From: Achromobacter spanius
GTDB lineage: Bacteria; Pseudomonadota; Gammaproteobacteria; Burkholderiales; Burkholderiaceae_B
NCBI RefSeq assembly: GCF_002812705.1
Contig: NZ_CP025030.1
Span: 186,001 to 250,000, forward strand
Length of the DNA stretch: 64,000 nt
Reading direction: 5' to 3'
A program made the translations under genes and the position numbers. This document shows positions 34,449 to 44,332 of this stretch, piece by piece. Each line of letters opens with the position of its first letter. Position 1 is the stretch's first letter. Below the pieces are notes generated by a model. It did not search any database. It was not told the origin of the DNA and worked only from the letters and a program-made list of their open reading frames with translations.

Positions 34449-35537
34449 CTAGCCCCGAATGAAGCGCCGCTCGATGCTGGGCGAACGGCCAAAACGCGCG
34501 CGGTACGCCTTGCTGAAATGGCAAGGCGACTGAAAGCCGCAGGCTACCGTCACGCCCATGATGGTCATGCGCGTCTGCAGCAATAGTTCGCGGGCGCGCA
34601 GCAGCCGCAACCACAGGTAGTAGCGCATGGGCGACATCCCCAGGTAGTACTTGAACATGCGCTGCAACTGCCGCTGTGACAGGCCGATCTGGCCGGCAAT
34701 CTGCTTGAACGTCAGCGGGTCTTCGATATGCGCTTCCATCAGTTGGGCCACGTTGACCAGTTCTTCGCGGTTGAACCCCACCCTGGCGACCATGGGAATG
34801 TGCTGCGGCTCGGTGGAGGCCCGGATCCGATCCAGGCCGAACTGCTCTGACACGCCGTCGGCCAGCGCCATCCCGAAGCGCTCCGCCGTAATGCCCAGCA
34901 TCAGGTCGATGGGTGCCGTGCCGCCAGAACTGGTGAGGCGATCGCGGTCGATCGCGAACAGTTCGTCGGTCAGTTCAACGGAAGGGAATTCCTCGCGTAC
35001 GGCGTACAGGTTTTCCCAGTGCATGGCGCAGCGATAGCCCGTCATCAGGCCGGCCTTGACCAGCGCATAGCTGCCTGTACAGATGCCGCCCAGCGCCACG
35101 CCTTGCCGGGCCAGTCCGTGAAGCAGCCTGACGACGGGCTCGCTGACGTGGTCCTGCACCTGTATGCCGCCGCAGACGAATACCGCGTCCCAGCCGTCTT
35201 CCCTTCCGGACGGAGCCAGCGGTCCGATCGGCAAGTGGTTGCTGGCCTCGACTTCCGCGCCATCCAGCGTCATGACAGACCAGCGATATAGCTCGCGCCG
35301 ACTGAGGTGGTTGGCCATGCGCAGCACTTCCACCGCGCCGGAAAACGCAATCATTGAGAAATTCGGCAACAGCAGGAATCCGAAATGCAATGGCGGCGCG
35401 CCGGCCGTGTGCCAGGCGGACTCGGGCGTGGGTTGAGGCACGCGCTGAAACACGGGCTGAGATAGAAGCTGAGACCCAGGCTGAAACCCAGGCCAGGACT
35501 CAGCGGAAAGGCGCGCGAAAGCTCGGTGCGTAGTCAT
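34449..35537 (-). CDS. gbdR: GlxA-family AraC regulator, GbdR-like
   Basis: 362 aa. The DJ-1/PfpI-like sensor domain (about 50-215: FGFLLLPNFSMIAFSGAVEVLRMANHLS, with GICTGSYALVKAGLM) lacks enzyme activity in this family. The C-terminal double helix-turn-helix (LSQRQLQRMFKYYLGMSPMRYYLWLRLLRARELL) binds DNA. The N-terminus has a Gln/Pro-rich extension of about 45 residues that may be shorter in reality. It is the last gene of the glyA-dgc-gbc operon. GbdR homologs sense betaine or dimethylglycine. Confidence 0.85.
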   Translation of the reverse strand: MTTHRAFARLSAESWPGFQPGSQLLSQPVFQRVPQPTPESAWHTAGAPPLHFGFLLLPNFSMIAFSGAVEVLRMANHLSRRELYRWSVMTLDGAEVEASNHLPIGPLAPSGREDGWDAVFVCGGIQVQDHVSEPVVRLLHGLARQGVALGGICTGSYALVKAGLMTGYRCAMHWENLYAVREEFPSVELTDELFAIDRDRLTSSGGTAPIDLMLGITAERFGMALADGVSEQFGLDRIRASTEPQHIPMVARVGFNREELVNVAQLMEAHIEDPLTFKQIAGQIGLSQRQLQRMFKYYLGMSPMRYYLWLRLLRARELLLQTRMTIMGVTVACGFQSPCHFSKAYRARFGRSPSIERRFIRG

Positions 35538-35553
35538 TGAATCTTGATCCCCA

Positions 35554-36669
35554 TCATTTATCGATGAGCAAATTGCTTAGCGGACGGCTACAGCACAGCA
35601 ACACCATGCCTTGATCGATCTCGCGCTGGCGGATTCCGCCCTGGTGCCGCATATCCACCCGCCCATCCAGCAAGCGCACCTTGCACGTGCCGCACAGGCC
35701 CTGCGTACAAGACGCCGCCAGCCGCAGGCCCGCGTCACGCGCGGCGTCCAGCAAGGGCTGACCGGCCGCGCATTGTATGGTGCGCTGGCTTTTCTGGAAG
35801 TGGATGCTGAAGGCGGGTTCGGCCGGGCTTGCCAACGCCATGTCGGTTGCAGCGACGGCCTCGGCGGGCTTGGACAGCGTTTCAAACGAGAAACTCTCTT
35901 CGTGATGCCGCGCCATGTCGAAGCCGGCCGACTCCAGCATGCGGCGCACCGACAGCATGTAGGGCGCGGGCCCGCAAACGAAGATCTCGCGCCGCAGGAA
36001 ATCAGGCGCCATCAGTTCCAGCAGCGGCCGGCTCAGGCGCCCGGTCAGCCCGTGCCATCCTGCATGCTGGCCCAGCGATTCGCAGACGAAGTGCGCGCGG
36101 AAGTGGCGCTGGCTTGCCGACAGCAAGGCCAGCTCGCGGCTGAAAATAATGTCGTCAGGCGTGCGGGCGCTATGCACGAACACGGTATCGCGGTCATCGC
36201 AGAGATCGCGGTGGGTGCGCACCATGGACATCAGGGGCGTGATACCGGAGCCGGCCGACAGGAAAAGATATCGCGGGGCGGGATGCAGGGCCGACGAAAA
36301 TTCGCCCGCCGGACCCAGCACCCGCAACACATCCCCCACTTCCAGGCAGTCATGCAGCCAGTTCGACACCTTTCCCCCCGGCACCCGCTTGACCGTGATC
36401 GACAAGGTGTGCGGCCGAGTCGGCGGAGACGAAATCGTGTAGCAGCGGTTGAACGGTTCACCGTCGATGTCCAGCTCCAGCGTCAGGAATTGTCCGGGCG
36501 AAAACTGAAACGCATGCCCGGCGCGCGAGCGGAAGTAGAAGCTCTTTACATCGGCCGTCTCTTGCCGCACCTGGCAGCACAGCAGGGTTTCCTCGACGTT
36601 GCTGTCCCACGGCGAAGGCAGCCGCTGCCAGAAGCCAGGCTGATGGATGCGTAAAAGCGCGTGCGGCAT
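35554..36669 (-). CDS. gbcB: Glycine betaine monooxygenase, reductase component
   Basis: 371 aa. An FAD-binding reductase domain (FNRCYTISSPP, about 75-85), an NAD domain (YLFLSAGSGITPLMSMV, EIFVCGPAPYML) and a C-terminal 2Fe-2S ferredoxin (CTQGLCGTCKVRLLDG ... LLCCSRP). It passes electrons from NADH to the Rieske oxygenase GbcA. It lies 9 bases after gbcA. Confidence 0.93.
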   Translation of the reverse strand: MPHALLRIHQPGFWQRLPSPWDSNVEETLLCCQVRQETADVKSFYFRSRAGHAFQFSPGQFLTLELDIDGEPFNRCYTISSPPTRPHTLSITVKRVPGGKVSNWLHDCLEVGDVLRVLGPAGEFSSALHPAPRYLFLSAGSGITPLMSMVRTHRDLCDDRDTVFVHSARTPDDIIFSRELALLSASQRHFRAHFVCESLGQHAGWHGLTGRLSRPLLELMAPDFLRREIFVCGPAPYMLSVRRMLESAGFDMARHHEESFSFETLSKPAEAVAATDMALASPAEPAFSIHFQKSQRTIQCAAGQPLLDAARDAGLRLAASCTQGLCGTCKVRLLDGRVDMRHQGGIRQREIDQGMVLLCCSRPLSNLLIDK

Positions 36670-36678
36670 GGCGGCCTC

Positions 36679-37956
36679 TTAATCCAGGTAGCGTGCCGCC
36701 AGGCGGCCAACATACCAATTGCAGAACTTGTCCACCAGGCTCTCGGTGTAAGGCGAATAAGGCCCGGGCTGATACGCCGGGCTGCGCACTCCTTGCTGCG
36801 AAAGCTCGACCAGCGCGCGGTCTTGCGCATTGGTGGCGCGCCACACGGCGGTCAGGTTGTCGACGTGGTAGTCCACGTTTTCAACCGCGTCCTTGTGTAC
36901 CAGCCAACGGGTGCGCACCAGCGTCTTTTCAGGCCCCAGCGGCAGCGCCGAGAACGCCACGACGTGGTCGCTCATAAAATGAAACCAGGCGTTGGGCTGC
37001 GTCCATAGCGACAAGCCACCCAGGTCGCGCCGCGACAACCCACCCAACAACTTCTTCGACGCCGCGTTGCCGTCCAGGGTCTGGGATTCCCCGGCAAGGT
37101 CCAGCGGCAGCCGCCGTACGCGGTAGCCCGTCACACAGCTGTCCAGCGCTTCAAGCTCGGCCGAGGGCAGGCCGGCGGCCTCCCATTCCTGGCAACGCTC
37201 TGCCGATATCCGGTCGAAGTGTTCCATTTGCTCGGCGTTCGCTGGCGATGGCTGATAGCCAAAGCCGAATTCGAACAGCGACACGGTCAGCTCGGGATGG
37301 TTCACTGCGCAGTGATAGCACTCGCGGTTGTTCTCCATGGTGAGCTTCCAGTTGCAGTCTTCAATGATGTCGATCTGCGCGGCAACCTTGCAGTCGCGTA
37401 TCTGGTGCGGCCGCAGGTAGGGTTCGACCTGCTCTCGCATCACCGCGAAGTCGTCCGGTGCGTTCGGATCCAGGCAGATGAAGATCAGGCCGCTCAGGCT
37501 CTCGACCCGCACGGGCTTCAGGCTGTAGAGGCTCTTGTCGAACCCGTCGCCCATGTGCTCGGCGTAGGCCAGCTTGCCGTTCAGTGTGTAGGTCCATTGA
37601 TGGTAGGAACACACCAGGTTGCCAACCGAACCCTGCGGCTGCACGCAAAGGCGCGCGCCCCGATGCCGGCATACGTTGTGGTACGCACGCACGTGCCCGT
37701 CGTCGTCGCGAACCAGCACAACGGACTGCCGTCCCACCTCCACCGCCAGATAGTCGCCGGGTTCAGGAATGTCTGGTTCGACGGCCACGAATATCCAGTG
37801 GCGCCCGAATATCTCTTCCATGTCCACATCGAAGATGGCTGGACTCAGGTAGAAATCGGCCTCAAGGCTGTAGCCCTGGCGGCGCCGGGCGATCATCGCG
37901 CGGACCGAGTCGTCTACAGGCTGGCGAACCACGGGAATCTGCTTGATGAAGCTCAT
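36679..37956 (-). CDS. gbcA: Glycine betaine monooxygenase, Rieske oxygenase component
   Basis: 425 aa. The Rieske cluster ligands are Cys96-x-His98 (VCRHRGARLC) and Cys116-x2-His119 (VCSYHQW). The mononuclear iron site lies around ENNRECYHCAVNHPEL. The enzyme removes one methyl of glycine betaine as formaldehyde, giving dimethylglycine. It follows etfB by 9 bases, so it belongs to the same transcript as dgcAB. Confidence 0.94.
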   Translation of the reverse strand: MSFIKQIPVVRQPVDDSVRAMIARRRQGYSLEADFYLSPAIFDVDMEEIFGRHWIFVAVEPDIPEPGDYLAVEVGRQSVVLVRDDDGHVRAYHNVCRHRGARLCVQPQGSVGNLVCSYHQWTYTLNGKLAYAEHMGDGFDKSLYSLKPVRVESLSGLIFICLDPNAPDDFAVMREQVEPYLRPHQIRDCKVAAQIDIIEDCNWKLTMENNRECYHCAVNHPELTVSLFEFGFGYQPSPANAEQMEHFDRISAERCQEWEAAGLPSAELEALDSCVTGYRVRRLPLDLAGESQTLDGNAASKKLLGGLSRRDLGGLSLWTQPNAWFHFMSDHVVAFSALPLGPEKTLVRTRWLVHKDAVENVDYHVDNLTAVWRATNAQDRALVELSQQGVRSPAYQPGPYSPYTESLVDKFCNWYVGRLAARYLD

Positions 37957-37965
37957 TGATCCACC

Positions 37966-38727
37966 TCAGTAATCGATCAGGCTGTGGGTGCGCAGATAGG
38001 CGATGACCGCCTGCGCCTTCTCAAGAGGGCTGCCGTCGGTGATGACGGCCCCGCCTCGGCTTTCCATCGTGATGGCGGCCAACAGCCGAGCGTGGCCCGA
38101 CCGCGATTCGCGCGCAGCCAGCTTGCGCGGGCGCCCGTAAGCCGCTTCGATCCGCAGCGCGGCGAGCGGGGCGGCCACCGCCCTGGGCTCGCGCGCCACA
38201 ATCTGGCCGGCGCGCTGCCGTGCATAAACGTGGCGCACGTCCAGCGCGGCCAGGGGATGCACGGCCAGCACCGCCGGCAGCGTGGCGGCGACTTCACGCC
38301 GTTTTCCTTTGGGCAGCCATTGCTGCGTGACGACGCTGCCCGCGTCTATATCCGCCGACAAGACGGCGGGCAACAGCGGCCTATGCAGCGCCTGCGCCAG
38401 CAGATAAGGCAGCAGGCCACTGCCCGCGCCGCTTTCCGCCCGCGTGCCGCACAGCACCAGGTCGTAGTCGCGCACGTGCTCGGCCAGGGCTTGCAGCACG
38501 TCGCGGCCAGGGGCAACGTCAATCGCCTCGATCACGGCCGCGCCCAGTGCCAGATAGTCGCGCAGCGCCGGGGCGGCGGGGTCGCCCGCGTGGACCACAT
38601 CCACGTCACCGTCCGCGAGCATCCGCGCCAATGCCAGTGCAAGCGCATCATTGCGGCTTGAGCGCGCCACCCCGCTGACGGGGTGTTCGCCCACCGAGAC
38701 CAGCACCACGATGCGCGGCTTAGTCAT
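37966..38727 (-). CDS. Electron transfer flavoprotein beta-type subunit of the dimethylglycine system
   Basis: 253 aa from ATG 38725-38727 (MTKPRIVVLVSVGEHPVSG), overlapping the alpha gene by 8 bases. It has the ETF-beta layout, with DYDLVLCGTRAESGAGSGLLPYLLAQAL and VVTQQWLPKGKRREVAATLPAVLAV. It corresponds to the etfB-like gene beside dgcAB in Pseudomonas and should accept electrons from DgcAB. Confidence 0.85.
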   Translation of the reverse strand: MTKPRIVVLVSVGEHPVSGVARSSRNDALALALARMLADGDVDVVHAGDPAAPALRDYLALGAAVIEAIDVAPGRDVLQALAEHVRDYDLVLCGTRAESGAGSGLLPYLLAQALHRPLLPAVLSADIDAGSVVTQQWLPKGKRREVAATLPAVLAVHPLAALDVRHVYARQRAGQIVAREPRAVAAPLAALRIEAAYGRPRKLAARESRSGHARLLAAITMESRGGAVITDGSPLEKAQAVIAYLRTHSLIDY

Positions 38728-39829
38728 GGCTGGCCTCGGGGTTGCGACGGGCGGCACGCGCCTGCCTGACTTCGGTCAACAGCGCCTCGGCCACCCGTTT
38801 GGTGTCGTCGATGATGCTTAGATCGGCGCGCCGGACCAGCGGCGCGCTGGCGTCCAGGTTGACCGCGATGACGTGGCGGCAGTCTTTGATGCCTTGCAGA
38901 TGCTGCACCGCGCCCGAGATGCCGAATGCCAGGTATGCGCTGGCGCTGACCGTCTTGCCCGTGGCGCCGATCTGCTGGCCACGAGAGAAGCGCCCGTCGT
39001 CAACAGCGACCCGGCTGGCGCCCACCGCTGCGCCCAATGCGTCGGCCAAGGCCTGGAAGCCGGACAAGTCGCGCACGCCATTGCCCGCCGACACGATCAG
39101 GTCGGCCTCTTCCAGGCCCACTTCCGTTGCGGGTAGCGTGCGGGTGCCCTGATCGCGGTAGGCCGAGTTCATCGGCAGCGGCATGACGCGCGCGCTCTCG
39201 CCCTGCCCGACGAAGGGCAGACGGTCATCGATGGCGTCCGGCGCCAGCAGCACGATGCGCGGCAAGGCCTGGCGCGCCCGGCGCAGGCCCGCCCGCAGAT
39301 AGGGGCTGGCCACGCTATCGGCGCTCAGTTCCAGCACATGGGCCGCCGCCGTATCGCCCGTGGCTGCCGCCAGGCGCCGGCCCAGGTCGCCGTCGGGCAG
39401 GCCGTTGTCAGGCAGGAAGACATGCAGCGGGCGATCACGCTCGATCAGCGTCATCAAGATGGCCAGTTCGGCATCAGGCGCATAGGCGGGCGGCGCGGTG
39501 ATGACGGTGAGGCGGTCCGCGCCCAGTGCCCCGGCATCGCCGTCGAATTCGCCGAAAACCAGCAAATGCACGAAGGTGTCTTGCTCGGCAAGCAGGGCGG
39601 CGGCGGCCACGGCCTGACGCGCGTGCGGGTCCAGTTGGCCACGGTCGCTGTGCGCCACGGCGAGCATGCAGCGCCGTGCCTCGGCGGCACGCAAGGGCTT
39701 TTGCGCGGTCCTTTCCTGCAAGTCCGGGCCCGATGAAGGGCTGCCTTCGCCCAGCACGATGCGCCGGATTCCCCCTTCCGCTACGGTGTGGGGCCTGCGC
39801 GGATCGACTCTGCGTATGCGATGCATCAT
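38720..39829 (-). CDS. Electron transfer flavoprotein alpha-type subunit of the dimethylglycine system
   Basis: 369 aa. Two adjacent ATGs (39829 and 39826) overlap the dgcB stop. The C-terminal FAD domain has DLIVSAGNGVRDLSGFQALADALGAAVGASR, QQIGATGKTVSASAYLAFGISGAVQHLQGIKDC and VIAVNLDASAPLVRRADLSII. The N-terminal extension of about 50 residues is longer than in housekeeping EtfA. It is probably dedicated to dimethylglycine dehydrogenation. Confidence 0.85.
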   Translation of the reverse strand: MMHRIRRVDPRRPHTVAEGGIRRIVLGEGSPSSGPDLQERTAQKPLRAAEARRCMLAVAHSDRGQLDPHARQAVAAAALLAEQDTFVHLLVFGEFDGDAGALGADRLTVITAPPAYAPDAELAILMTLIERDRPLHVFLPDNGLPDGDLGRRLAAATGDTAAAHVLELSADSVASPYLRAGLRRARQALPRIVLLAPDAIDDRLPFVGQGESARVMPLPMNSAYRDQGTRTLPATEVGLEEADLIVSAGNGVRDLSGFQALADALGAAVGASRVAVDDGRFSRGQQIGATGKTVSASAYLAFGISGAVQHLQGIKDCRHVIAVNLDASAPLVRRADLSIIDDTKRVAEALLTEVRQARAARRNPEASHD

Positions 39830-41724
39830 GCCTCCAAGGCGTCGGCCACCAGTTCCGCGATATCGCGCACGTCCGGCCTTGGCCCGACCACGCCTTCCAG
39901 CATGGCCGTGCAGTTTGGGCAGGCGACCACCACCCGGTGTGCGCCCACGTCGCGAGCGTCCTGGATGCGGATGTCGGGAATGCGCCGTTCGCCCGGAATA
40001 TCCGTCAACGCGGCCCCGCCACCACCGCCGCAGCAGCGCCCATTCAAGCCGTGACGTGTCATTTCGTTGAGCGTCAGGCCCAAGTGGCGCAAGAGCTCAC
40101 GCGGCGCCTCGGTCTCGCCGTTGTAGCGGCCCAGATAACAGGGGTCGTGATAGGTCAGGGGCGCGGGGTTGTCGGCCGGCTTCAGCCGCAAGCGGCCCGT
40201 GCCCGCCAATTGCGCCAGCAGGCTGGTGTGGTGCAGTACGTGGTAATGGCCGCCCAGCGCGGGATATTCATTGCGCAGGCTGTGCAGGATGTGCGGGTCG
40301 GCCGTGACGATGCGCTTGAACGTCAGGTGCGACAAGGTGCGTATGAGTCGGGTGGCCAGCAATTGGAACGTGGCTTCATCACCCAGACGTCGGGCGACGT
40401 CGCCGGTGTCGGTCTCGCAAGCCCCCAGCACGGCAAAGTCCACCCCGCCCGCCCGCATCGCCTTGACCAGCGCCCTCAGGCTGCGCTGGTAGCGCAAGCC
40501 GAATGCGCCCTCTCCGGCAATCAGCAACACGTCCACGGGTTTTCCGGGCTGGGCCTCCGGCACATTCAAGTCCACCGCCCAGTGGTAGCGAGCGCCAAGG
40601 TCATAGCCCCCAGCCGAGCCGGTTTCGCGCAAATTGGCCAGCACCGCGGGCGCCGTGCCCGGCACCGCGCCGTGTTCAAGCGTCTGCTGGCGGCGCATGT
40701 CGATGACAGCGTCGACGTGCTCAATCAGCATTGGGCATTCGTGCACGCAGGCACGGCAGGTGGTGCAGGCCCACAGCGACTCGGCGGCGAGCAGCCCCGG
40801 CACGATGGCGCTATGAGCCCCGCCCTTGCGCTCGCCCACGGGCATGCCCGGCATGGGGCTGCCGGCGTAAGCGGCATCTGATCCCCCTGCCATGCCCACC
40901 ACCATGTCCTGGATCAGCTTCTTGGGATTCAAGGGCTGGCCCGCCGCATACGCGGGGCAGGCGGCTTCGCATTTGCCACACTGCACGCAGGCATCAAAGC
41001 TCAGCAGTTGGTTCCAGGCGAAGGCCGCCGGCTTGCCCACGCCCAAGGGCGCGGATGCCGGGTCGGCAAGCAGCGGCAGCGGGCGCAAGGCCGCCTTCTG
41101 GCCGGGCGACGCGCGGCCGAATCGTTCTGGCCGGGGATGAAAAGCCAGATGCAGCAGGCCTGCCAGCGCGTGCTTCATCGGCCCCCCACGGGCCGCGCCC
41201 ACCGTCAGTTCCCACGCACCCAGCGCCAGCAGCGCCACCGTGGCAACGCCCGCCGCGCCCGATAGCAACGGCGTCGACACCCCACCAAGCAAGAGCAGGC
41301 CCAACGCGAAGGCGCCGAGCATCCAGGGCAGACGGTTCCACACCCCGCGCGACAAGCGCGCTGGCGGCTTGCGACGCCGATGCCAGACGAACAGCAGGCC
41401 GCCCAGCATCACCAGCGCCGCCACGGCGATGGCATGGTCCAAGGCCGGAACGTACAACGCCAAGCCGTAGTTCACCGCCACCAGCGCCATGGCGGCCACG
41501 GCGGCGCCGGCCGTAGCCACGTGCGTGCGGGCGATATAAGGGTCGCGCGCCACCACGCGATGCAGGTCGACGAAATACCGCTTGGGCACGGCCAGCAGGT
41601 CGCGCCAGCGCACCGGTGCGGCACGGCCTACGCGCCATAGCGCGGCCCGACGCAAGCCACCCACGCCCAGACCCAGCAGAGACAGCCAGAACAGCACGGT
41701 AATGACGGTGGCGAACGGTTGCAT
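39826..41724 (-). CDS. dgcB: Dimethylglycine catabolism iron-sulfur membrane protein DgcB
   Basis: 632 aa from ATG 41722-41724 (MQPFATVITVLFWLSLLGLG). The N-terminal third is membrane-bound with about five helices, as in NarI-like proteins. Ferredoxin-type sites follow (FDACVQCGKCEAACPAYA; CTTCRACVHECPML). The C-terminal CCG domains (GACETDTGDVARRLG; YHDPCYLGRYNGE; GRCCGGGGGAAL) match GlpC/HdrB-type quinone-linked subunits. With DgcA it demethylates dimethylglycine to sarcosine. Confidence 0.92.
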   Translation of the reverse strand: MQPFATVITVLFWLSLLGLGVGGLRRAALWRVGRAAPVRWRDLLAVPKRYFVDLHRVVARDPYIARTHVATAGAAVAAMALVAVNYGLALYVPALDHAIAVAALVMLGGLLFVWHRRRKPPARLSRGVWNRLPWMLGAFALGLLLLGGVSTPLLSGAAGVATVALLALGAWELTVGAARGGPMKHALAGLLHLAFHPRPERFGRASPGQKAALRPLPLLADPASAPLGVGKPAAFAWNQLLSFDACVQCGKCEAACPAYAAGQPLNPKKLIQDMVVGMAGGSDAAYAGSPMPGMPVGERKGGAHSAIVPGLLAAESLWACTTCRACVHECPMLIEHVDAVIDMRRQQTLEHGAVPGTAPAVLANLRETGSAGGYDLGARYHWAVDLNVPEAQPGKPVDVLLIAGEGAFGLRYQRSLRALVKAMRAGGVDFAVLGACETDTGDVARRLGDEATFQLLATRLIRTLSHLTFKRIVTADPHILHSLRNEYPALGGHYHVLHHTSLLAQLAGTGRLRLKPADNPAPLTYHDPCYLGRYNGETEAPRELLRHLGLTLNEMTRHGLNGRCCGGGGGAALTDIPGERRIPDIRIQDARDVGAHRVVVACPNCTAMLEGVVGPRPDVRDIAELVADALEA

Positions 41725-41726
41725 GA

Positions 41727-43790
41727 TCAGAAGTCCTTGCAAAGCCGCAATGCGTCGTAGATGGCCGCGTGGATGTTGTGCATCGACACGCAATCGCCCA
41801 CGCGAAAAAGCAGGAATCGGCCATCGCCCAAGGGCTGGCCAAGCGCGGGTTGCGGGTCGGCCGCGTACAGCGCATGCACGTCGGTCTGCCCCATGTTGGC
41901 GGACTTGCGCTTGAGCATGCCGTACAGCGCGTCGTTGGGCGTGATGCCGTTTTCGATGACCACCTGATCCACCAGGCGTTCTTCGCGCTCTTCGGTGTAT
42001 TCGTTGCGCAGTAGCGCGACTTTCTTGTCACCCTCGGCGCTGACACGCAGCAGCCAATGGTTGGGGGTGAACACAACCTGCCGCGCATACAGGCGGCGAT
42101 AGAAGATCGGGAAAGTGGTGCCACCCACGTCGTCGGCCACCTTGGGGTCGGGCGTCACGATCTCTACCTGCGCGCCGCGGCTGGCCAGAAAGTCGGCCAC
42201 GCCTGCCCCGGCGTGCGTGCTGACGCCGTCATAGACCAATACATTGCGAGCGGGCTCGACCGCGCCCGACAGGATGTCCCAGGAGCTGACGGCCAGCCCG
42301 CGTGCAACGCCCCAGTCCGGCTGTTCGTGCACGTGGCTCAAGCCGCCCGTGGCCAGCACCACGATATCGGGACGCTGCGCCAACACCATGTCCTCGGTGG
42401 CCAGCGCACCCAGCCGGCAGTCCACGCCCAGGCGTTTGAGTTCCAGCGCAAACCACCGCACGATGCCGTCCATCTGCTCGCGCTGGGGCGCTTTTGCCGC
42501 GAGCAGAATCTGGCCGCCGATGGCAGCGCCCCGCTCGAACAGCACCACGTCATGCCCGCGTTCGGCACAGACGCGCGCGGCCTCCATGCCTGCCGGGCCG
42601 GCGCCCACCACCACTATTTTTCGATGCGGCCCGCGCGAACGCGGAACCACGTGCGGCATGGTCTCTTCGCGGGCGGTCGCCGCGTTCTGGATGCACAGCA
42701 CGTCCAGGCCGTCGTACTGCCGATCGATGCAGTAATTGGCGCCCACGCACTGCTTGATCTCGTCTTCGCGGTCGTCACGTATTTTCAGGACCAGGTGCGG
42801 GTCCGCAATGTGGGCGCGCGTCATGCCGACCAGGTCGGCGTGGCCCGCGGCCAGCAGGCGCTCGGCCTGCACCGCGTCGCGAATGCTTTGCGCGTGCATC
42901 ACCGGTATTCGCACCACCGACTTGATGCCCGCCGCCAGATACGCAAAGGGTTCGGGCGGAAGCGCCATCGGCGGCATGCAATTGGCCAGCGAATTGTGCG
43001 TGTCCGCCCCCGACCCGATCACACCCAGGTAGTCGATCAGCCCCGTCTCGGCCATGGCTTGCGCAATCTCGCGCAAGGCTTCGTGGTCAAGGCCGTCGTC
43101 GTGGAATTCATCGCCGCACATGCGCAGGCCCACGCAGAAATCCGCGCCCACGGCTTCGCGGACGGCTTGCAACACATCCAGCCCAAAGCGCAGACGATTG
43201 CGCAAGCTGCCGCCATAGGCGTCGTTGCGGAAGTTGGTGCGGGGGCTCCAGAATTGGTCGATCAGATGCTGGTGCGCGGCTGATATCTCGATGCCGTCCA
43301 TGCCCGCCTGCTGCACCCGCTTGGCGGCCGCGGCGAAGTCGCCGATGATGCGCCCGATCTCTTCCACTTCGATGGTCTTGGCGTTGCCCCGGTGCACAGG
43401 CTCGCGCACGCCGGACGGCGACAGCAGATGCGGCCAGTGTTCGCCATGCCAGGCCGAGCGCCTTCCCATATGCGTCGCCTGGATCATGACCTTCGCGCCA
43501 TGGCGATGCATGGCGTCGCTGAGTTTTGCCAGCGGTTCGATGACGCGGTCGGTGGTCAGGTTGACTGACCGCCACCAGCCTTGCGGACTGTCTTGCGACA
43601 CCGGGCTGGACCCGCCGCAGATGGCAAGACCCAGGCCGCCCTTCGCCTTTTCCTCGTAGTAGGCAATGTAGCGGTCACCGGGCAGGCCGCCGGGTTCTGC
43701 ATGCACCTCGGCGTGCGCGGTGCTGACGATGCGGTTGCGCAGCACCAACCGGTTCAACGTCAACGGCGCAAACAGATGGGGATAACGCAT
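41727..43790 (-). CDS. dgcA: Dimethylglycine demethylase flavoprotein DgcA
   Basis: 687 aa from ATG 43788-43790 (MRYPHLFAPLTLNRLVLRNR). An Old Yellow Enzyme-type FMN barrel (about 1-370, with ISAAHQHLIDQFWSPRTNFRNDAYGGS) is followed by an iron-sulfur segment (CVGANYCIDRQYDGLDVLC) and FAD/NAD domains (VVVGAGPAGMEAARVCAERG). This is the layout of DgcA and trimethylamine dehydrogenase relatives. It sits 2 bases before dgcB. Confidence 0.92.
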   Translation of the reverse strand: MRYPHLFAPLTLNRLVLRNRIVSTAHAEVHAEPGGLPGDRYIAYYEEKAKGGLGLAICGGSSPVSQDSPQGWWRSVNLTTDRVIEPLAKLSDAMHRHGAKVMIQATHMGRRSAWHGEHWPHLLSPSGVREPVHRGNAKTIEVEEIGRIIGDFAAAAKRVQQAGMDGIEISAAHQHLIDQFWSPRTNFRNDAYGGSLRNRLRFGLDVLQAVREAVGADFCVGLRMCGDEFHDDGLDHEALREIAQAMAETGLIDYLGVIGSGADTHNSLANCMPPMALPPEPFAYLAAGIKSVVRIPVMHAQSIRDAVQAERLLAAGHADLVGMTRAHIADPHLVLKIRDDREDEIKQCVGANYCIDRQYDGLDVLCIQNAATAREETMPHVVPRSRGPHRKIVVVGAGPAGMEAARVCAERGHDVVLFERGAAIGGQILLAAKAPQREQMDGIVRWFALELKRLGVDCRLGALATEDMVLAQRPDIVVLATGGLSHVHEQPDWGVARGLAVSSWDILSGAVEPARNVLVYDGVSTHAGAGVADFLASRGAQVEIVTPDPKVADDVGGTTFPIFYRRLYARQVVFTPNHWLLRVSAEGDKKVALLRNEYTEEREERLVDQVVIENGITPNDALYGMLKRKSANMGQTDVHALYAADPQPALGQPLGDGRFLLFRVGDCVSMHNIHAAIYDALRLCKDF

Positions 43791-43798
43791 GGCCGGCC

Positions 43799-44320
43799 TC
43801 AGGCGACAGGGCTGACGGTGAATTCGCAGTGCGCGTGCCCTTCCGCGGCGCACTGACTTTCCACACACTGCGCGCGCGTGGCGCCGCCGTGCTGGTCGGC
43901 AAGCCAGTCCATGGCCCCCGCGAACCATCCCGAGAACATGTGGCAACACTTGCCGCCCGCCTGTGGTTGGCCAAGCACAAAGGCGGAATGGCGCAACACG
44001 ATGCGCGCGGTCATCGCGGTGGGATCCGCATCGGTCAAGCGGAACAAGCCCCAGCCTCGTTGCGACAGCCGCGTCAGATAGTGCTCATAGACGGCAAGGC
44101 CGGCCAGGCGATGTTCGCGCGCTTCCTGCTCGCACCAGTGGTAAGCCGAACGATGCCCGGCGCCGTACAGAATGCGCGCGTAGGCCTCGTGCCCCAGCTC
44201 GGCCTCGATGGCCGCATGGTTATTGATGAAGAAATGGCGCGGCACATACAGCATCGGCATGCCGTCCGTGCTCCAGACGCCCGTCTGTTCATTGACGTTG
44301 ATCGGAACCTGGGGATTCAT
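43799..44320 (-). CDS. V4R/DUF5943-type protein of the dimethylglycine cluster
   Basis: 173 aa. MLYVPRHFFINNHAAIEAELGHEAYARILYGAGHRSAYHWCEQEA and the ending CVESQCAAEGHAHCEFTVSP look like the 4-vinyl reductase (V4R) fold, which binds small molecules and often has regulatory or scaffolding roles. The same gene stands directly before dgcA in Pseudomonas. Its function there is not known to me. Confidence 0.75.
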   Translation of the reverse strand: MNPQVPINVNEQTGVWSTDGMPMLYVPRHFFINNHAAIEAELGHEAYARILYGAGHRSAYHWCEQEAREHRLAGLAVYEHYLTRLSQRGWGLFRLTDADPTAMTARIVLRHSAFVLGQPQAGGKCCHMFSGWFAGAMDWLADQHGGATRAQCVESQCAAEGHAHCEFTVSPVA

Positions 44321-44332
44321 TTTGACCGCTCC